From: Pseudomonas quebecensis
GTDB lineage: Bacteria; Pseudomonadota; Gammaproteobacteria; Pseudomonadales; Pseudomonadaceae
Assembly: GCF_026410085.1 (NCBI RefSeq)
Contig: NZ_CP112866.1
Location: 2,294,001 to 2,358,000 of the forward strand
DNA: 64,000 nucleotides
Reading direction: 5' to 3'
Of this stretch, positions 33,844 through 43,211 are shown piece after piece. Under the pieces are notes generated by a model. That model was not told the origin of the DNA. It was given only the letters and a program-made list of their open reading frames with translations, and made no database searches. Made by a program: the position numbers and the translations under genes. Positions within the stretch are counted from its first letter, which is position 1. Every line of letters starts with the position of its first letter.

Positions 33844-35409
33844 TCAGCGATTGAACCGCTCAACCAACGCGTACTGAGTCGACGCTGTGTCGGTCAGTTC
33901 CCTGCTCAGGTCTGTCGATTGACGGGCCTGCATCGAGGTTTGGTCGGCCAGTTCGGCGATGGTGGTGATGTTGCGGCTGATCTCTTCGGCCACCGCGCTT
34001 TGTTCTTCGGTGGCGGCGGCGATCTGAGTGGTCATCTCGGTAATATGCGACACCGCCTCGCTGATCCCCGCCAGCGCCTGGTCTGCTTCGAGCACCCGCG
34101 CCACGCCTTCCTGCGCTTGGCGCTGACCGTTTTGCATGCTTTGCACCGCGTTGCTGGAAGACGTTTGCAGTTGCGTAATCAACGCGTGGATCTGGGTCGT
34201 TGACTGTGAGGTCCGCTGGGCCAGTTGACGAACCTCATCGGCCACCACCGCAAAGCCGCGACCTTGCTCACCGGCGCGGGCGGCTTCGATGGCGGCGTTG
34301 AGCGCCAGCAAGTTGGTCTGGTCTGCGATGCCTTTGATCACGTCGACCACGGTGCCGATTTCATCGCTGTCACGCGCCAGTTGCGCCACGGAGACGCCGG
34401 TCTCGCCGACTACCGCCGACAGCCGCTCGATGGCGTGACGGGTATCGCGCGCCACTTCGCGGCCGCGGCCGGTGAGCACGTTGGCTTGCTGGGTGGCGTC
34501 GGCGGTGCGCTGTACGTGACTGGCGACTTCCTGCGTCGTCGCGGCCATCTGGTTAACGGCAGCGGACACCTGTTCGGTCTCCACCCGTTGGCGGTCCAGG
34601 CCCCGGGCGCTGGCGCTGGCCAACTGGTCGGATTGTCCGGCCAGGGTGCTGAGTTGTTCAGCGCTGTCCTGCAGGCGGGTGAGGCAGGTTTTCAGGCGCG
34701 CGTTCTGGCTTTGGAACGCGGTTTCCAAACGTGCCTGCGGGCCGCGCGCGTCGCTGTACATCTGCGCGATCAATGCATCCGACGTGGAGGGCTCGACCCC
34801 TTGCAATAGGCGCAACGTGGTGCCGTGGCGTGCACTTGAGCAGAGCATGCCTATCGGCAACGCCACCGCTACAGCAACCGCGACAGCCACCGGTGCGCTG
34901 AGGAACAACCCGGCCAGGCTGCCGGCGATACCGCTGGCCGCATACGGCACACCGTTCAACAGGCCGGCCAGCCACGCGTCCTGGCGCGGTACGCCGGTTT
35001 TGCCGTGGCTGATCCGTTGATAGAGGGCTTGGGCGCGGCGGATTTCATCGGCGGTGGGCTTGACCCGCACCGACTCGAAACCTACCACCCGACTGCCGTC
35101 GAAGATCGGCGTGACGTAGGCGTTGACCCAATAATGGTCGCCGTTCTTCGAGCGGTTTTTGACGATGCCCATCCAGGGCTGGCCTTGCTTGAGAGCTTTC
35201 CACATGTGTTCGAACACGGCCGGTGGCACGTCGGGGTGGCGCACGATGTTCTGCGGGGCGCCGATCAGATCGTCGCGGTTGAAACCGCTGATCTCGACGA
35301 AAGCGTCGTTGCAGTAAGTGATCATCCCCTGCACGTCTGTAGCGGAGATGAGTTTCTGCTGCGGCGCGAGGGAAATCTCACGCTGTGTTACGGGCTGGTT
35401 GTTGCGCAT
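33844..35409 (-). CDS. aer: Aerotaxis receptor Aer
   Basis: A 521-residue chemoreceptor with an N-terminal PAS domain that should bind FAD ([20 protein letters not shown], then [20 protein letters not shown] and [17 protein letters not shown]), two closely spaced membrane helices near residue 160, and a methyl-accepting signalling domain with [20 protein letters not shown]. The start [11 protein letters not shown] is nearly identical to Pseudomonas Aer, so the ATG at 35407-35409 is secure. It senses redox state and directs movement to oxygen. A near-perfect FliA promoter lies upstream. Confidence 0.9.
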   Translation of the reverse strand: MRNNQPVTQREISLAPQQKLISATDVQGMITYCNDAFVEISGFNRDDLIGAPQNIVRHPDVPPAVFEHMWKALKQGQPWMGIVKNRSKNGDHYWVNAYVTPIFDGSRVVGFESVRVKPTADEIRRAQALYQRISHGKTGVPRQDAWLAGLLNGVPYAASGIAGSLAGLFLSAPVAVAVAVAVALPIGMLCSSARHGTTLRLLQGVEPSTSDALIAQMYSDARGPQARLETAFQSQNARLKTCLTRLQDSAEQLSTLAGQSDQLASASARGLDRQRVETEQVSAAVNQMAATTQEVASHVQRTADATQQANVLTGRGREVARDTRHAIERLSAVVGETGVSVAQLARDSDEIGTVVDVIKGIADQTNLLALNAAIEAARAGEQGRGFAVVADEVRQLAQRTSQSTTQIHALITQLQTSSSNAVQSMQNGQRQAQEGVARVLEADQALAGISEAVSHITEMTTQIAAATEEQSAVAEEISRNITTIAELADQTSMQARQSTDLSRELTDTASTQYALVERFNR

Positions 35410-35436
35410 TCGGACTACTCCCTGGTTGCGCCCAGT

Positions 35437-35463
35437 CCATCGGCGGCAAGTCACAAAAAGTTA
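35437..35463 (-). promoter_or_regulatory. Sigma-28 (FliA) promoter of aer
   Basis: On the minus strand TAACTTTT (35463-35456), 11 bases, then GCCGATGG (35444-35437). This matches TAAAGTTT-N11-GCCGATAA with exact spacing and lies about 30 bp before the aer ATG. Confidence 0.65.
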
Positions 35464-35572
35464 ATATTCATTTGGCAATTGATCCGCCGCTGGTCAAAAG
35501 CCTGAAACTTCCCGATGAAAAACCCCATAATGGCGGCCATTTTTGTTTAGCCCGTTATTCTGGTGTGCCCGC

Positions 35573-37771
35573 ATGGAAATTAAGGTCAACTTTCTCGACA
35601 ACCTCCGGCTTGAAGCCAAGTTCGATGACTTCACGGTGATTGCCGACCAGCCCATTCGCTATAAAGGCGATGGCTCGGCGCCGGGCCCCTTTGATTATTT
35701 CCTGGCATCGTCTGCGCTGTGCGCGGCGTATTTCGTGAAGCTGTACTGCCAGACACGCAATATCCCCACCGACAATATTCGTTTGTCGCAGAACAACATC
35801 GTCGACCCGGAAAACCGCTACAACCAGATTTTCAAGATCCAGGTCGAGTTGCCTGCGGACATTTCCGATAAGGACCGTCAAGGCATCCTGCGTTCCATCG
35901 ACCGCTGCACCGTGAAGAAAGTGGTGCAGGCCGGGCCGCAATTCGTGATCGAAGAAGTCGACAACCTCGACGCCGACGCCCAGGCCTTGTTGATGCCCAG
36001 CGCGCTGTCCGACGGCGGAACCTATATCGCCGGTAAAGACCTGCCGCTGGAGCAGACCATCGCCAATATGTCCGGCATTCTGGCGGGCCTGGGCATGAAG
36101 ATTGAAATCGCGTCGTGGCGCAATATCGTGCCGAACGTGTGGTCGCTGCATATCCGCGATGCGCACTCGCCGATGTGCTTCACCAATGGCAAGGGCGCGA
36201 CCAAAGAGGGCGCCCTGGCGTCGGCGCTGGGTGAGTTCATCGAGCGGCTCAACTGCAACTTCTTTTACAACGATCAGTTCTGGGGCGAAGAGCTGGCCAA
36301 CGCGCCGTTCGTGCATTACCCGGATGAGCGCTGGTTCCAGCCCGGTCCGAACGATGAACTGCCGACACACATCCTCGACGCCTATTGCCTGAAGGTCTAC
36401 AACCGCGACGGCGAACTGCGTGGTTCGCACCTGTTCGACACCAACTCCGGCAACGAAGAGCGCGGCATCGTATCGCTGCCGTTCGTGCGCCGCTCGGATG
36501 GCGAGGTGGTGTATTTCCCGTCCAACCTGATCGAAAACCTCTACCTCAGTAACGGCATGAGTGCCGGCAACACCCTGGCCGAAGCCCAGGTGCAGTGCCT
36601 GTCGGAGATTTTCGAGCGGGCGGTGAAGCGCGAAATCATCGAAGGGGAATTCGCCCTGCCGGATGTGCCCGCCGAGGTGCTGGCCAAGTACCCGAACATC
36701 CTGGCCGGCATTCAAGGCCTGGAGGCCCAGGGTTTCCCTGTGCTGGTCAAGGATGCGTCGCTGGGCGGTGAATTCCCGGTGATGTGCGTGACCCTGATGA
36801 ACCCGCGCACCGGCGGCGTGTTCGCCTCGTTCGGCGCGCACCCGAGCCTGGAAGTGGCGCTGGAGCGCAGCCTCACCGAACTTCTGCAAGGCCGCAGTTT
36901 CGAAGGCCTGAACGACCTGCCGCAGCCGACGTTCGAAGGCCAGGCGGTGACCGAGCCGAATAATTTCGTCGAACACTTCATCGACTCCAGCGGCGTGGTG
37001 TCGTGGCGTTTCTTCAGTGCCCGGTCGGATTACGAATTTGTCGAATGGGACTTCTCCGGTCAGGGCGAAAACTCCAACGTCGAGGAAGCCGCAACGTTGT
37101 TCGGCATTCTCGATAGCATGGGTAAAGAGTCCTACATGGCGGTGTACGACCACCTTGGTGCCACGGCCTGTCGGATCCTGGTGCCGGACTACTCGGAAAT
37201 CTACCCGGTGGAAGATCTGATCTGGGACAACACCAACAAGGCCCTGTTTTTCCGCGCCGATATCCTCAACCTGCACCGCCTGGACGACGCAGAGCTGGAG
37301 GCCTTGGTTGAGCGCCTGATCGAAAGCGAGCTGGACGATTACACCGACATCACCACCCTGATCGGCATCGAGTTCGACGACAACACCGCGTGGGGCCAAC
37401 TCACCATCCTGGAGCTGAAACTGCTGATCTTCCTTGCCTTGCGCCAGTATGAAGAGGCCAAGGAGTGCGTGGAGATGTTCCTGCAGTACAACGACAACAC
37501 CGCCGAGCGCGGGCTGTTCTACCAAGCGCTCAACGCCGTGCTGGAGATGGAACTGGACGACGACCTGGAACTGGCGGACTACGAGGCCAACTTCCGGCGC
37601 ATGTTCGGCGATGAGCGCATGGATGCGGTGATCGGCTCGGTCGACGGCAGCGTGCGGTTCCATGGGTTGACCCCGACCAGCATGAAGCTCGAAGGACTGG
37701 ACCGGCACCTGCGCTTGATCGACAGCTACAAAAAGCTGCACAGCGCGCGAGCGGCGGTGTCCATCCGATAA
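35573..37771 (+). CDS. ycaO: OsmC-YcaO fusion protein
   Basis: A 732-residue protein. Residues 1-140 form an OsmC/Ohr-like domain with both reactive cysteines (Cys50 in SSALCAAYF, Cys112 in IDRCTVKKV). From about 155 on the sequence is a full YcaO domain of the E. coli YcaO type: SWRNIVPNVWSLHIRD, FTNGKGATKEGALASALGEF and the ATP-binding ExxER motifs (GEFIERL, SEIFERA), ending without a PxPxP tail. E. coli YcaO, which lacks the OsmC part, is linked to ribosomal S12 methylthiolation with RimO. The OsmC part suggests a peroxide or thiol link. The ATG at 35573 starts the OsmC fold. It is monocistronic and followed by REPINs. Confidence 0.85.
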   Translation: MEIKVNFLDNLRLEAKFDDFTVIADQPIRYKGDGSAPGPFDYFLASSALCAAYFVKLYCQTRNIPTDNIRLSQNNIVDPENRYNQIFKIQVELPADISDKDRQGILRSIDRCTVKKVVQAGPQFVIEEVDNLDADAQALLMPSALSDGGTYIAGKDLPLEQTIANMSGILAGLGMKIEIASWRNIVPNVWSLHIRDAHSPMCFTNGKGATKEGALASALGEFIERLNCNFFYNDQFWGEELANAPFVHYPDERWFQPGPNDELPTHILDAYCLKVYNRDGELRGSHLFDTNSGNEERGIVSLPFVRRSDGEVVYFPSNLIENLYLSNGMSAGNTLAEAQVQCLSEIFERAVKREIIEGEFALPDVPAEVLAKYPNILAGIQGLEAQGFPVLVKDASLGGEFPVMCVTLMNPRTGGVFASFGAHPSLEVALERSLTELLQGRSFEGLNDLPQPTFEGQAVTEPNNFVEHFIDSSGVVSWRFFSARSDYEFVEWDFSGQGENSNVEEAATLFGILDSMGKESYMAVYDHLGATACRILVPDYSEIYPVEDLIWDNTNKALFFRADILNLHRLDDAELEALVERLIESELDDYTDITTLIGIEFDDNTAWGQLTILELKLLIFLALRQYEEAKECVEMFLQYNDNTAERGLFYQALNAVLEMELDDDLELADYEANFRRMFGDERMDAVIGSVDGSVRFHGLTPTSMKLEGLDRHLRLIDSYKKLHSARAAVSIR

Positions 37772-37842
37772 GCCTTTGGCACAGTTTGCTCACCACAGAA
37801 AAAGACAGGCCCGCCGCAACGAGTGTGTCTTGTCCAATTCCC

Positions 37843-37977
37843 CTGTGGTGAGCAAGCTTGCTTGCGCTGGGCTGCGCAGCGGCCCCAAAGCCAGGCGGTG
37901 GGGTTTACCTGAAAGTACGCGGTGGATGGGAGGGGGCCGCTGCGCAGCCCAGCGCGGGGCAAGCCCGCTCACCACAA
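37843..37977. repeat. REPIN (two inverted REPs)
   Basis: CTGTGGTGAGCAAGCTTGCT with GCTGGGCTGCGCAGCGGCCC (37843-37885) faces GGGCCGCTGCGCAGCCCAGC with GGCAAGCCCGCTCACCACA (37935-37976). This is a complete REPIN. Together with the next REP it fills the 350-bp gap between ycaO and a lipoprotein gene; no coding sequence is seen there. Confidence 0.8.
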
Positions 37978-38052
37978 AAGGACTGCTCACTAAAAAGGCC
38001 CGTTCAACACAAGAAACCGCTCACCACAGAGAGTGGTCGCACCGCGCTTCCC

Positions 38053-38098
38053 TGTGGTGAGCAAGCTTGCTTGCGCCGGGCTGCACAGCGGCCCCAAA
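38053..38098 (+). repeat. REP palindrome
   Basis: A single REP (TGTGGTGAGCAAGCTTGCTT then GCCGGGCTGCACAGCGGCCC) almost identical to the first arm of the REPIN 200 bp upstream. It lies just before the 3' end of the convergent lipoprotein gene. Confidence 0.7.
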
Positions 38099-38121
38099 GC
38101 CAGGCGCTGAAGTGTTACCTG

Positions 38122-39513
38122 TTATTCGAACTTATCGATGCGCGTATCGGCGTAGAAAAACTCGTTCTTGTCCGTGCTCGATTCGTAGAAGTAGGCGTAA
38201 TCGCTCAGGTAGTACAGATGTTCGACGCGGTTGTACTTATCGTCATCGGTGCGGCATGACAAGGCCTTGGCGTTCCCCAGCAGGCTGGGGTTGAGTTCGC
38301 GGGCCGGCAATTGGCGTTCGACGACGCAGCGGTTGGTCTGCACCTTGTTATAGCTGCCCACCAGGCTGTTGAGTGTCGAGCGGGTGGTCTGGTAGACCAC
38401 GGTTTCGCCGACGGGCAGGGCTTTCCAATTGCCGGTCAAGCTCAACTGCGTCAGGGTCGAGCTTTCGGCCATGCCGGTGCCGCCGTACGTTGTCTTCGAT
38501 ACCAGCGAGACCAGGTTGCGCCAGCTCACCGACTGGGACTCATAGCCGTCGCCGCGATGGACGATCTGCAGTTGGCCACTGGCCTTGTCCTGGCTGATGA
38601 AGTGCTCGCTGGTGCTGTTGGACGTCTTGCCTTTGAGGGTCGATGTGCCGGTGAAGTGCACGTACTTCAAGGTGCGCGCGGGCTTGTCCTGGTTGAACGG
38701 CGCAAGCGCGGCCAGCACCTGGGGCTGCACCGACGACAGGGCGATGATCGCCGGCGCTTTCAGGCGCGGCTTGAAGGGCGCCAGCTTGGCGATTTTTTCG
38801 GGGTTGGCGCACACCGTGTTGAACAGCAATACATAGTCGGCGTCGCTGCCGGCGATGGGTTGTGGCGTCGGGAAACTGTCGACGCGGCCATCGCTCACGC
38901 GGTTGCGCACGCCCAGGTCGTAGCCGGCCAGTTCCTTGTACGTGCCGCTGGCGCAGGACACCGCAAAGTGCTGGCGTTTTTGCGCATAAGGCGCGTCATA
39001 GGGCAGGTCATTGAGCACCGTCGGGTTATCGAAGGCGGCCCAGAAACGGGTTTCACCCTGCACGGTCTTGAGGCTGGCGGCGTCGAGCAGCACCCAGTTA
39101 TCGCGCGCATCGGTCTGGACCAGGCGCCAGTCCGGTGCTGGCGTTTCGGCACAGGCACGCACGAATGTCTGGTTGGCGGCCAACGCGGTGTACAGCGTGT
39201 CAGACAGTTTGCGCGCCTCGGTATAGCGCCCGGCCTTGAGCGGGTACACGCGCTGGGAGCCATCTAGGTACAGCAGGTGCAATTGCCTGGTCGAGCACGC
39301 CGCCTCGAACTGCATGGTGCGCCGCACGCCGCCGGTGGAGTCGGGCATCAGCAGCTCGAAACTGAGCAGGTCGCCTTCGCGCACGATGCTGTTTTCCACC
39401 AGCGGTTGGGCCAGAGTGTCGGCGAGCATCTGCTCGACCTTGCCGGACTGGGTGACACAACCGGACAGGCTGGCGATGCCACCGGCAAGCAATACAGAAG
39501 TTAAAACGCGCAC
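38122..39513 (-). CDS. Lipoprotein of unknown function
   Basis: A 463-residue protein. I chose the GTG at 39511-39513 because GAGG lies five bases upstream and the sequence then begins MRVLTSVLLAGGIASLSGCV, a lipoprotein signal with lipobox LSGC. The longer frame to 39588 places this signal inside the protein. The mature part has no domain I recognise. It has two or three paired cysteines (EAACST, FVRACAET, FAVSCASG, NTVCANPEK, TNRCVVER, LSCRTDD) that could form disulfides in the periplasm. It stands alone between a REP and a VOC-family gene. Confidence 0.6.
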   Translation of the reverse strand: MRVLTSVLLAGGIASLSGCVTQSGKVEQMLADTLAQPLVENSIVREGDLLSFELLMPDSTGGVRRTMQFEAACSTRQLHLLYLDGSQRVYPLKAGRYTEARKLSDTLYTALAANQTFVRACAETPAPDWRLVQTDARDNWVLLDAASLKTVQGETRFWAAFDNPTVLNDLPYDAPYAQKRQHFAVSCASGTYKELAGYDLGVRNRVSDGRVDSFPTPQPIAGSDADYVLLFNTVCANPEKIAKLAPFKPRLKAPAIIALSSVQPQVLAALAPFNQDKPARTLKYVHFTGTSTLKGKTSNSTSEHFISQDKASGQLQIVHRGDGYESQSVSWRNLVSLVSKTTYGGTGMAESSTLTQLSLTGNWKALPVGETVVYQTTRSTLNSLVGSYNKVQTNRCVVERQLPARELNPSLLGNAKALSCRTDDDKYNRVEHLYYLSDYAYFYESSTDKNEFFYADTRIDKFE

Positions 39514-39571
39514 ATGAGCCTCATTGAGTCCATTCGGGGATGCCAGGGTGACGGCCGCCGGAGGTTGATCT

Positions 39572-40072
39572 TTAGATTTTTTTGCCAAGCTGGGGACTGT
39601 TCACCGCCGCTTCGATGACGGCGATGTCGATCTTGCCCATGCCCATCATCGCGTCGAAGGCGCGCTTGGCGGTGGCGGCGTCGGGATGGGTAATCGCCTG
39701 GGTCAACGCCCGCGGCGTGATCTGCCATGACACGCCCCACTTGTCCTTGCACCAACCGCAGGCACTGGCCTGGCCGCCGTTGTCGATGATCGCGTGCCAG
39801 TAACGATCCGTCTCGGCCTGGTCGTCAGTGGCCACCTGGAACGAAAATGCTTCGGTCTGCGGGAATATCGGCCCGCCGTTCAAGCCCAGGCACGGCAGGC
39901 CCATTACGCGGAATTCCACCGTCAGCACGTCGCCCTGCTTACCTGACGGGTAGTCGCCGGGCGCTTTGTGCACGGCGTCCACGCTGCTGTTTGGAAAGGT
40001 CTTGGCGTAAAAGCGCGCGGCGTCTTCGGCCGTGCCGTCGTACCAGAGGCAGACGGTATTTTTGCTGGGCAT
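39572..40072 (-). CDS. VOC/PhnB-like (3-dmu-9_3-mt) protein
   Basis: A 166-residue vicinal-oxygen-chelate fold protein. The pattern VCLWYDGTAEDAARFYAKTF, then FRVMGLPCLGLNGGPIF and GGQASACGWCKDKWGVSWQI, with a final DAMMGMGKIDIAVIEAAVN, is that of the 3-demethylubiquinone-9 3-methyltransferase-like (PhnB) family, despite which most members have no proven enzyme activity. The ATG at 40070-40072 fits the family start MPSKNTVCLWY. Confidence 0.8.
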   Translation of the reverse strand: MPSKNTVCLWYDGTAEDAARFYAKTFPNSSVDAVHKAPGDYPSGKQGDVLTVEFRVMGLPCLGLNGGPIFPQTEAFSFQVATDDQAETDRYWHAIIDNGGQASACGWCKDKWGVSWQITPRALTQAITHPDAATAKRAFDAMMGMGKIDIAVIEAAVNSPQLGKKI

Positions 40073-40119
40073 GATCGGTCTCCGCCGTGAAGGGGTGGAC
40101 ACAGTCTAGACCACGCGCT

Positions 40120-40740
40120 TTACGCCCGGCGGGCCATCAGCAACACGGACGCCGCCGCCGACAACAACCCTGCACAGCAGCGATTGAACCAGCGCTTGCC
40201 ACGCGGCTCGGCAAACCAGCGACGCATATGCAGGCCCATAAAGGCGTAGAGGCAGATAGCGATCCATTCCAGCACCAGGAACATCGCGCCGAGCACGGCG
40301 AATTGCGGCGTGACGGGCTGATCGGGCACTACGAATTGCGGCAGGAAGGCGGTAAAGATCAGGATGGCTTTGGGGTTGCCCGCCGCCACCAGAAACTCCT
40401 GACGCGCCAGCGCCCACACGCCGACTTTGGCGGTCGCGGAGCCGGCCGGCGCCTCGGGATTGGCGCGCCATAGCTGCACCGCCAGATACAACAGATACGC
40501 CGCGCCGAGCAGCTTGATCGCGTAGAACAGCAGCTCCGAGGTTTGCAGCACCACTGCCAGGCCGGCCGAGGCCAGGGCGATCATCCCGGCGAACGCCAAC
40601 AGGCGGCCGACGCCGGCCAGGCACGAGGTGCGATAGCCATAGCGCGTCGCGTTGCTGACCGACAGCAGGTTGTTCGGGCCGGGCGCCATGTTCAGCGCAA
40701 AGCAGGCGGGGAGGAAGAGGGCGAGGGTGGCGAGGTCCAT
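40120..40740 (-). CDS. LysE/RhtB family amino-acid exporter
   Basis: A 206-residue membrane protein with about six helices. The N-terminal FALNMAPGPNNLLSVSNATR is the LysE family signature (PGPN). It continues with LLFYAIKLLGAAYLLYLAVQLWR and AAGNPKAILIFTAFLPQFV. It exports an amino acid or homoserine lactone-like compound; the substrate is unknown. GGAG precedes the ATG at 40738-40740, so the longer frame to 40779 is not used. Confidence 0.85.
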   Translation of the reverse strand: MDLATLALFLPACFALNMAPGPNNLLSVSNATRYGYRTSCLAGVGRLLAFAGMIALASAGLAVVLQTSELLFYAIKLLGAAYLLYLAVQLWRANPEAPAGSATAKVGVWALARQEFLVAAGNPKAILIFTAFLPQFVVPDQPVTPQFAVLGAMFLVLEWIAICLYAFMGLHMRRWFAEPRGKRWFNRCCAGLLSAAASVLLMARRA

Positions 40741-40835
40741 GGCGGCTCCGGGTGCGGGTGAGCGGGGAGCGTCGAGCATAAGGTTGGGCGGGGCGGCGGG
40801 GCAATCTCTAGAGCTTCTCTCTGGCCGCCACAGCG

Positions 40836-41357
40836 TTATGTTGCGGATAAGGAGAAGCCGTATCTCACCTCTGCCAGGCTGGCACCACCCCGTTCAAGCG
40901 GGCGCCGACTGCCGGTTTCTTCTAGACACCCCACCCGCTGATAAAAACGCCGAGCCCGTTCGTTACCGCTCAGGACCCAAAGTGTCGCGCGCTTAAAGCC
41001 CTGTGCCTTCAGCGCCCGCACACCGGCGTTCCACAACGCCAGCCCGACGCCGGTGTGCCAATGGCTGGCGATGACATAGAGGGCTTCGATCTCACCCACA
41101 TCGCCCCCGGTAGAATCTTCGTCACGGCTGGCGCCGACGCAGATCCAACCAATGACTTGCTCGTTCAGTTGTGCGACCCATACGCATGACTGCTCGGACT
41201 CAAGCGCGCGTCGCCAGTGTGTTTCACGGCGAGCCAGGGTTGTGTCCAGGGAGTCCAGGTAGTGGGCAGGCATCAGGTCACGATAGGCGTGCTGCCAGCT
41301 GCGGATATGCACCTGGGCGATCGCCGGGGCGTCGCAGGGGAGTGCTTTGCGAATCAT
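40836..41357 (-). CDS. GNAT family N-acetyltransferase
   Basis: A 173-residue protein with the GNAT fold: start IRKALPCDAPAIAQVHIRSW, strand WVAQLNEQVIGWICVG, acetyl-CoA region IEALYVIASHWHTGVGLALW and the C-terminal LWVLSGNERARRFYQRVGC. The usual RGxGxG reads HTGVGL. The substrate is unknown. It is divergent from the roc-like locus, about 180 bp from the first REC-EAL gene. Confidence 0.8.
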   Translation of the reverse strand: MIRKALPCDAPAIAQVHIRSWQHAYRDLMPAHYLDSLDTTLARRETHWRRALESEQSCVWVAQLNEQVIGWICVGASRDEDSTGGDVGEIEALYVIASHWHTGVGLALWNAGVRALKAQGFKRATLWVLSGNERARRFYQRVGCLEETGSRRPLERGGASLAEVRYGFSLSAT

Positions 41358-41442
41358 TGATGGGCTCCTGGCGCTGGCGAGCCTCTTACTATGATGCCCA
41401 TTGATGACGGAATAACGTCCGCTTGGAGCATGGTGATGTTGC

Positions 41443-41478
41443 TGGGAATTTTCCTACACGCAGAAAGGCTTTTTCATG
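41443..41478 (+). promoter_or_regulatory. BvgA/RocA-like box upstream of first REC-EAL gene
   Basis: Abutting heptads TGGGAAT-TTTCCTA (41443-41456); the right one equals the BvgA heptad TTTCCTA. A weak second heptad TTTCATG lies exactly 22 bp on (41472-41478). It ends about 80 bp before the gene start. Confidence 0.5.
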
Positions 41479-41536
41479 CGCAAATAGAGCCCGATCGCAC
41501 GCAGACTTGCACCGTCCAACCCAAGAGCCGCCGCCC

Positions 41537-42739
41537 ATGTCCCGTTTACCGCTTCGCGTTCTGGTCCTCGAAGATCATGTTTTTCAGCGCTCCGTCGCTG
41601 TAAACCTCTTGCGTTCCCTCGGCTGTGATGAGGTGTTCGAAGCCAGCGATGGCTACGAGGCGTTAACGGTGCTGGATGCCGTCGGACGGGTGGATATTGC
41701 TCTGTGCGACCTGCAAATGGAGGGCATGGACGGGTTGGAGTTCTTGAAGCGGGTAGGTGTGTCAGGGCAGGTCAAGTCGATCATTATCAGCAGCTCGCTG
41801 CCCGCCGATCTGCGTCGGTCGATCCATCAGATCATCAAAATCCTAGGGCTGGATTTGCTCGGCGATGCAGGCAAACCGTTGCCGTGTGATGTGCTGCGGC
41901 AGTTGATCAACAGATACTTGAATTCATCGGTGAGTAAACAGGCGCGACCAGAAGTGTGGCTGGCCACCGAGGAGCAGGTGTGCACCGCCATCGCCGAGCA
42001 GCAGTTCCAGCCGTGGTATCAACCCAAATTCAATCTGCTGACCGGCGAGGTTTGCGGGGCGGAGATATTGTGCCGTTGGCAGCACCCGACATTGGGGGTA
42101 GTGACGCCGGTGTCCTTCATGCCGGTGCTGGAACGCCTGGAATTGATAGATACGCTGCTGTTCGCGCAACTCGATCAGGTGCTGAGCTTTCAACGTCGAC
42201 TGCGCGAACTTGACCTCCAGGTAAACACCGCCTTCAACTTGCACGCGTCGCAGTTGGCCAACCCTGCGTTAGTGGCGACCATCAAGGGCATCCTGCGTCT
42301 GCATGCCATACCCGCTTCGTGCCTGACCTTTGAGCTGACGGAAGTCGGGCTGCTGGAGGCTGCCGTGCCCAACCTGGAAAACCTGGTGCGCTTGCGCATG
42401 ATGGGCTGCCGCTTGTCCATCGATGATTTCGGCGCCGGTTTTTCCTCGTTGCAGCGCCTGTGCCAGTTGCCCTTCAACGAGATCAAGCTTGATGGTGAGT
42501 TCATCCGCACGCTGGACGACGAGCCACGTTGCCGAGCGGTGATCTGTGGCACCCTGGCCCTCGGTCACGCTTTGGGCATGAACGTGGTGATCGAAGGCAT
42601 CGAAACCCCGACGCAACGCGCGCAATTGTTGGCCCTGGGTGGTGAAGTGGGTCAGGGCTATCTGTACGCGCGGCCAATGAATGAAGCGAATTTTCTGCAA
42701 TGGCTGCAACGGCAACCATCGCCATCCAACAATCTGTAG
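41537..42739 (+). CDS. rocR: REC-EAL response regulator, RocR-like c-di-GMP phosphodiesterase
   Basis: A 400-residue protein. The receiver (residues 5-130) has the acidic pair Glu12-Asp13, the phospho-acceptor Asp58 (ALCDLQMEGMDGLEFL) and the lysine in LLGDAGKPL. The EAL domain keeps the catalytic set: GAEILCRWQHP, FNLHASQ, FELTEVGLLE, IDDFGAGFSSL, IKLDGEF, VIEGIET and GQGYLYARPM. It is closely similar in layout to P. aeruginosa RocR, which hydrolyses c-di-GMP and antagonises RocA1. The ATG at 41537 starts the receiver. It opens the signalling locus and is preceded by a BvgA-like box. Confidence 0.85.
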   Translation: MSRLPLRVLVLEDHVFQRSVAVNLLRSLGCDEVFEASDGYEALTVLDAVGRVDIALCDLQMEGMDGLEFLKRVGVSGQVKSIIISSSLPADLRRSIHQIIKILGLDLLGDAGKPLPCDVLRQLINRYLNSSVSKQARPEVWLATEEQVCTAIAEQQFQPWYQPKFNLLTGEVCGAEILCRWQHPTLGVVTPVSFMPVLERLELIDTLLFAQLDQVLSFQRRLRELDLQVNTAFNLHASQLANPALVATIKGILRLHAIPASCLTFELTEVGLLEAAVPNLENLVRLRMMGCRLSIDDFGAGFSSLQRLCQLPFNEIKLDGEFIRTLDDEPRCRAVICGTLALGHALGMNVVIEGIETPTQRAQLLALGGEVGQGYLYARPMNEANFLQWLQRQPSPSNNL

Positions 42740-42772
42740 GAAAAGCCCTACACGGTTGCGGGCGTTTTCCTT
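42737..42772 (+). promoter_or_regulatory. BvgA/RocA-like box pair upstream of degenerate receiver
   Basis: TAGGAAA-AGCCCTA (42737-42750) sits within the larger palindrome TGTAGG-N6-CCTACA (42735-42752). A second heptad TTTCCTT follows at 42766-42772, exactly 22 bp after the first right-hand heptad. The box overlaps the stop codon of the preceding gene. Confidence 0.55.
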
Positions 42773-42857
42773 CTCTGTTTGAGCCGGTCCCTGCCTAGGA
42801 TGGCCTATCGCTTGTAAGCAAACGACCACTCCATTCATTGTGCGGGAACCGACTGCC

Positions 42858-43181
42858 ATGACCATGCAACGCCTGCGGATACTGATCGCCGACAAACGTC
42901 ACAGCCAACGGCTGCTGATCGAAAAACGCTTGAACCTGCTGGGCCAGTATCGCATCGCGCCGGTAGCGTCTTACCACGAACTTGACGTGCTGACCCAGGC
43001 CGATGCCTGGATCTTCGACCTGGTCATCGTCAATGCTTCCCTGGCGACCGAAGCCGGTGTGGACATGGCTGACTTTATCCGGCGCAGCCGCAATATTCGC
43101 AGCGCCTACATCTACGATCTGAACTCGCTGCCTACGACCAATACAGATTCTTCGTGCGCCCATTCGGCGCTGGCCATCTAG
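42858..43181 (+). CDS. Degenerate stand-alone receiver-like protein
   Basis: A 107-residue protein with the length and strand pattern of a receiver domain (LRILIADKRHSQRLLIEKRL, then FDLVIVNASLATEAGVDMAD and IRSAYIYDLNSLPTTN). The acidic pair is Asp-Lys and the phospho-acceptor position reads Asn (VIVNAS), so it cannot be phosphorylated in the normal way. The last strand and helix look shortened. It may act as a decoy partner for the hybrid kinase or the REC-EAL proteins, or it may be a decaying gene. It lies in the same direction between two REC-EAL genes, with its own upstream box. Confidence 0.6.
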   Translation: MTMQRLRILIADKRHSQRLLIEKRLNLLGQYRIAPVASYHELDVLTQADAWIFDLVIVNASLATEAGVDMADFIRRSRNIRSAYIYDLNSLPTTNTDSSCAHSALAI

Positions 43182-43211
43182 ACACTGTTCGCTGCCAAGG
43201 GACTTGAGCCG

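Noticed and set aside
35555..37741. Long open frame antisense to the OsmC-YcaO gene (about 730 codons)
   Set aside because: No recognisable domain or ribosome site, with residue composition typical of antisense frames; the plus-strand gene is clear.
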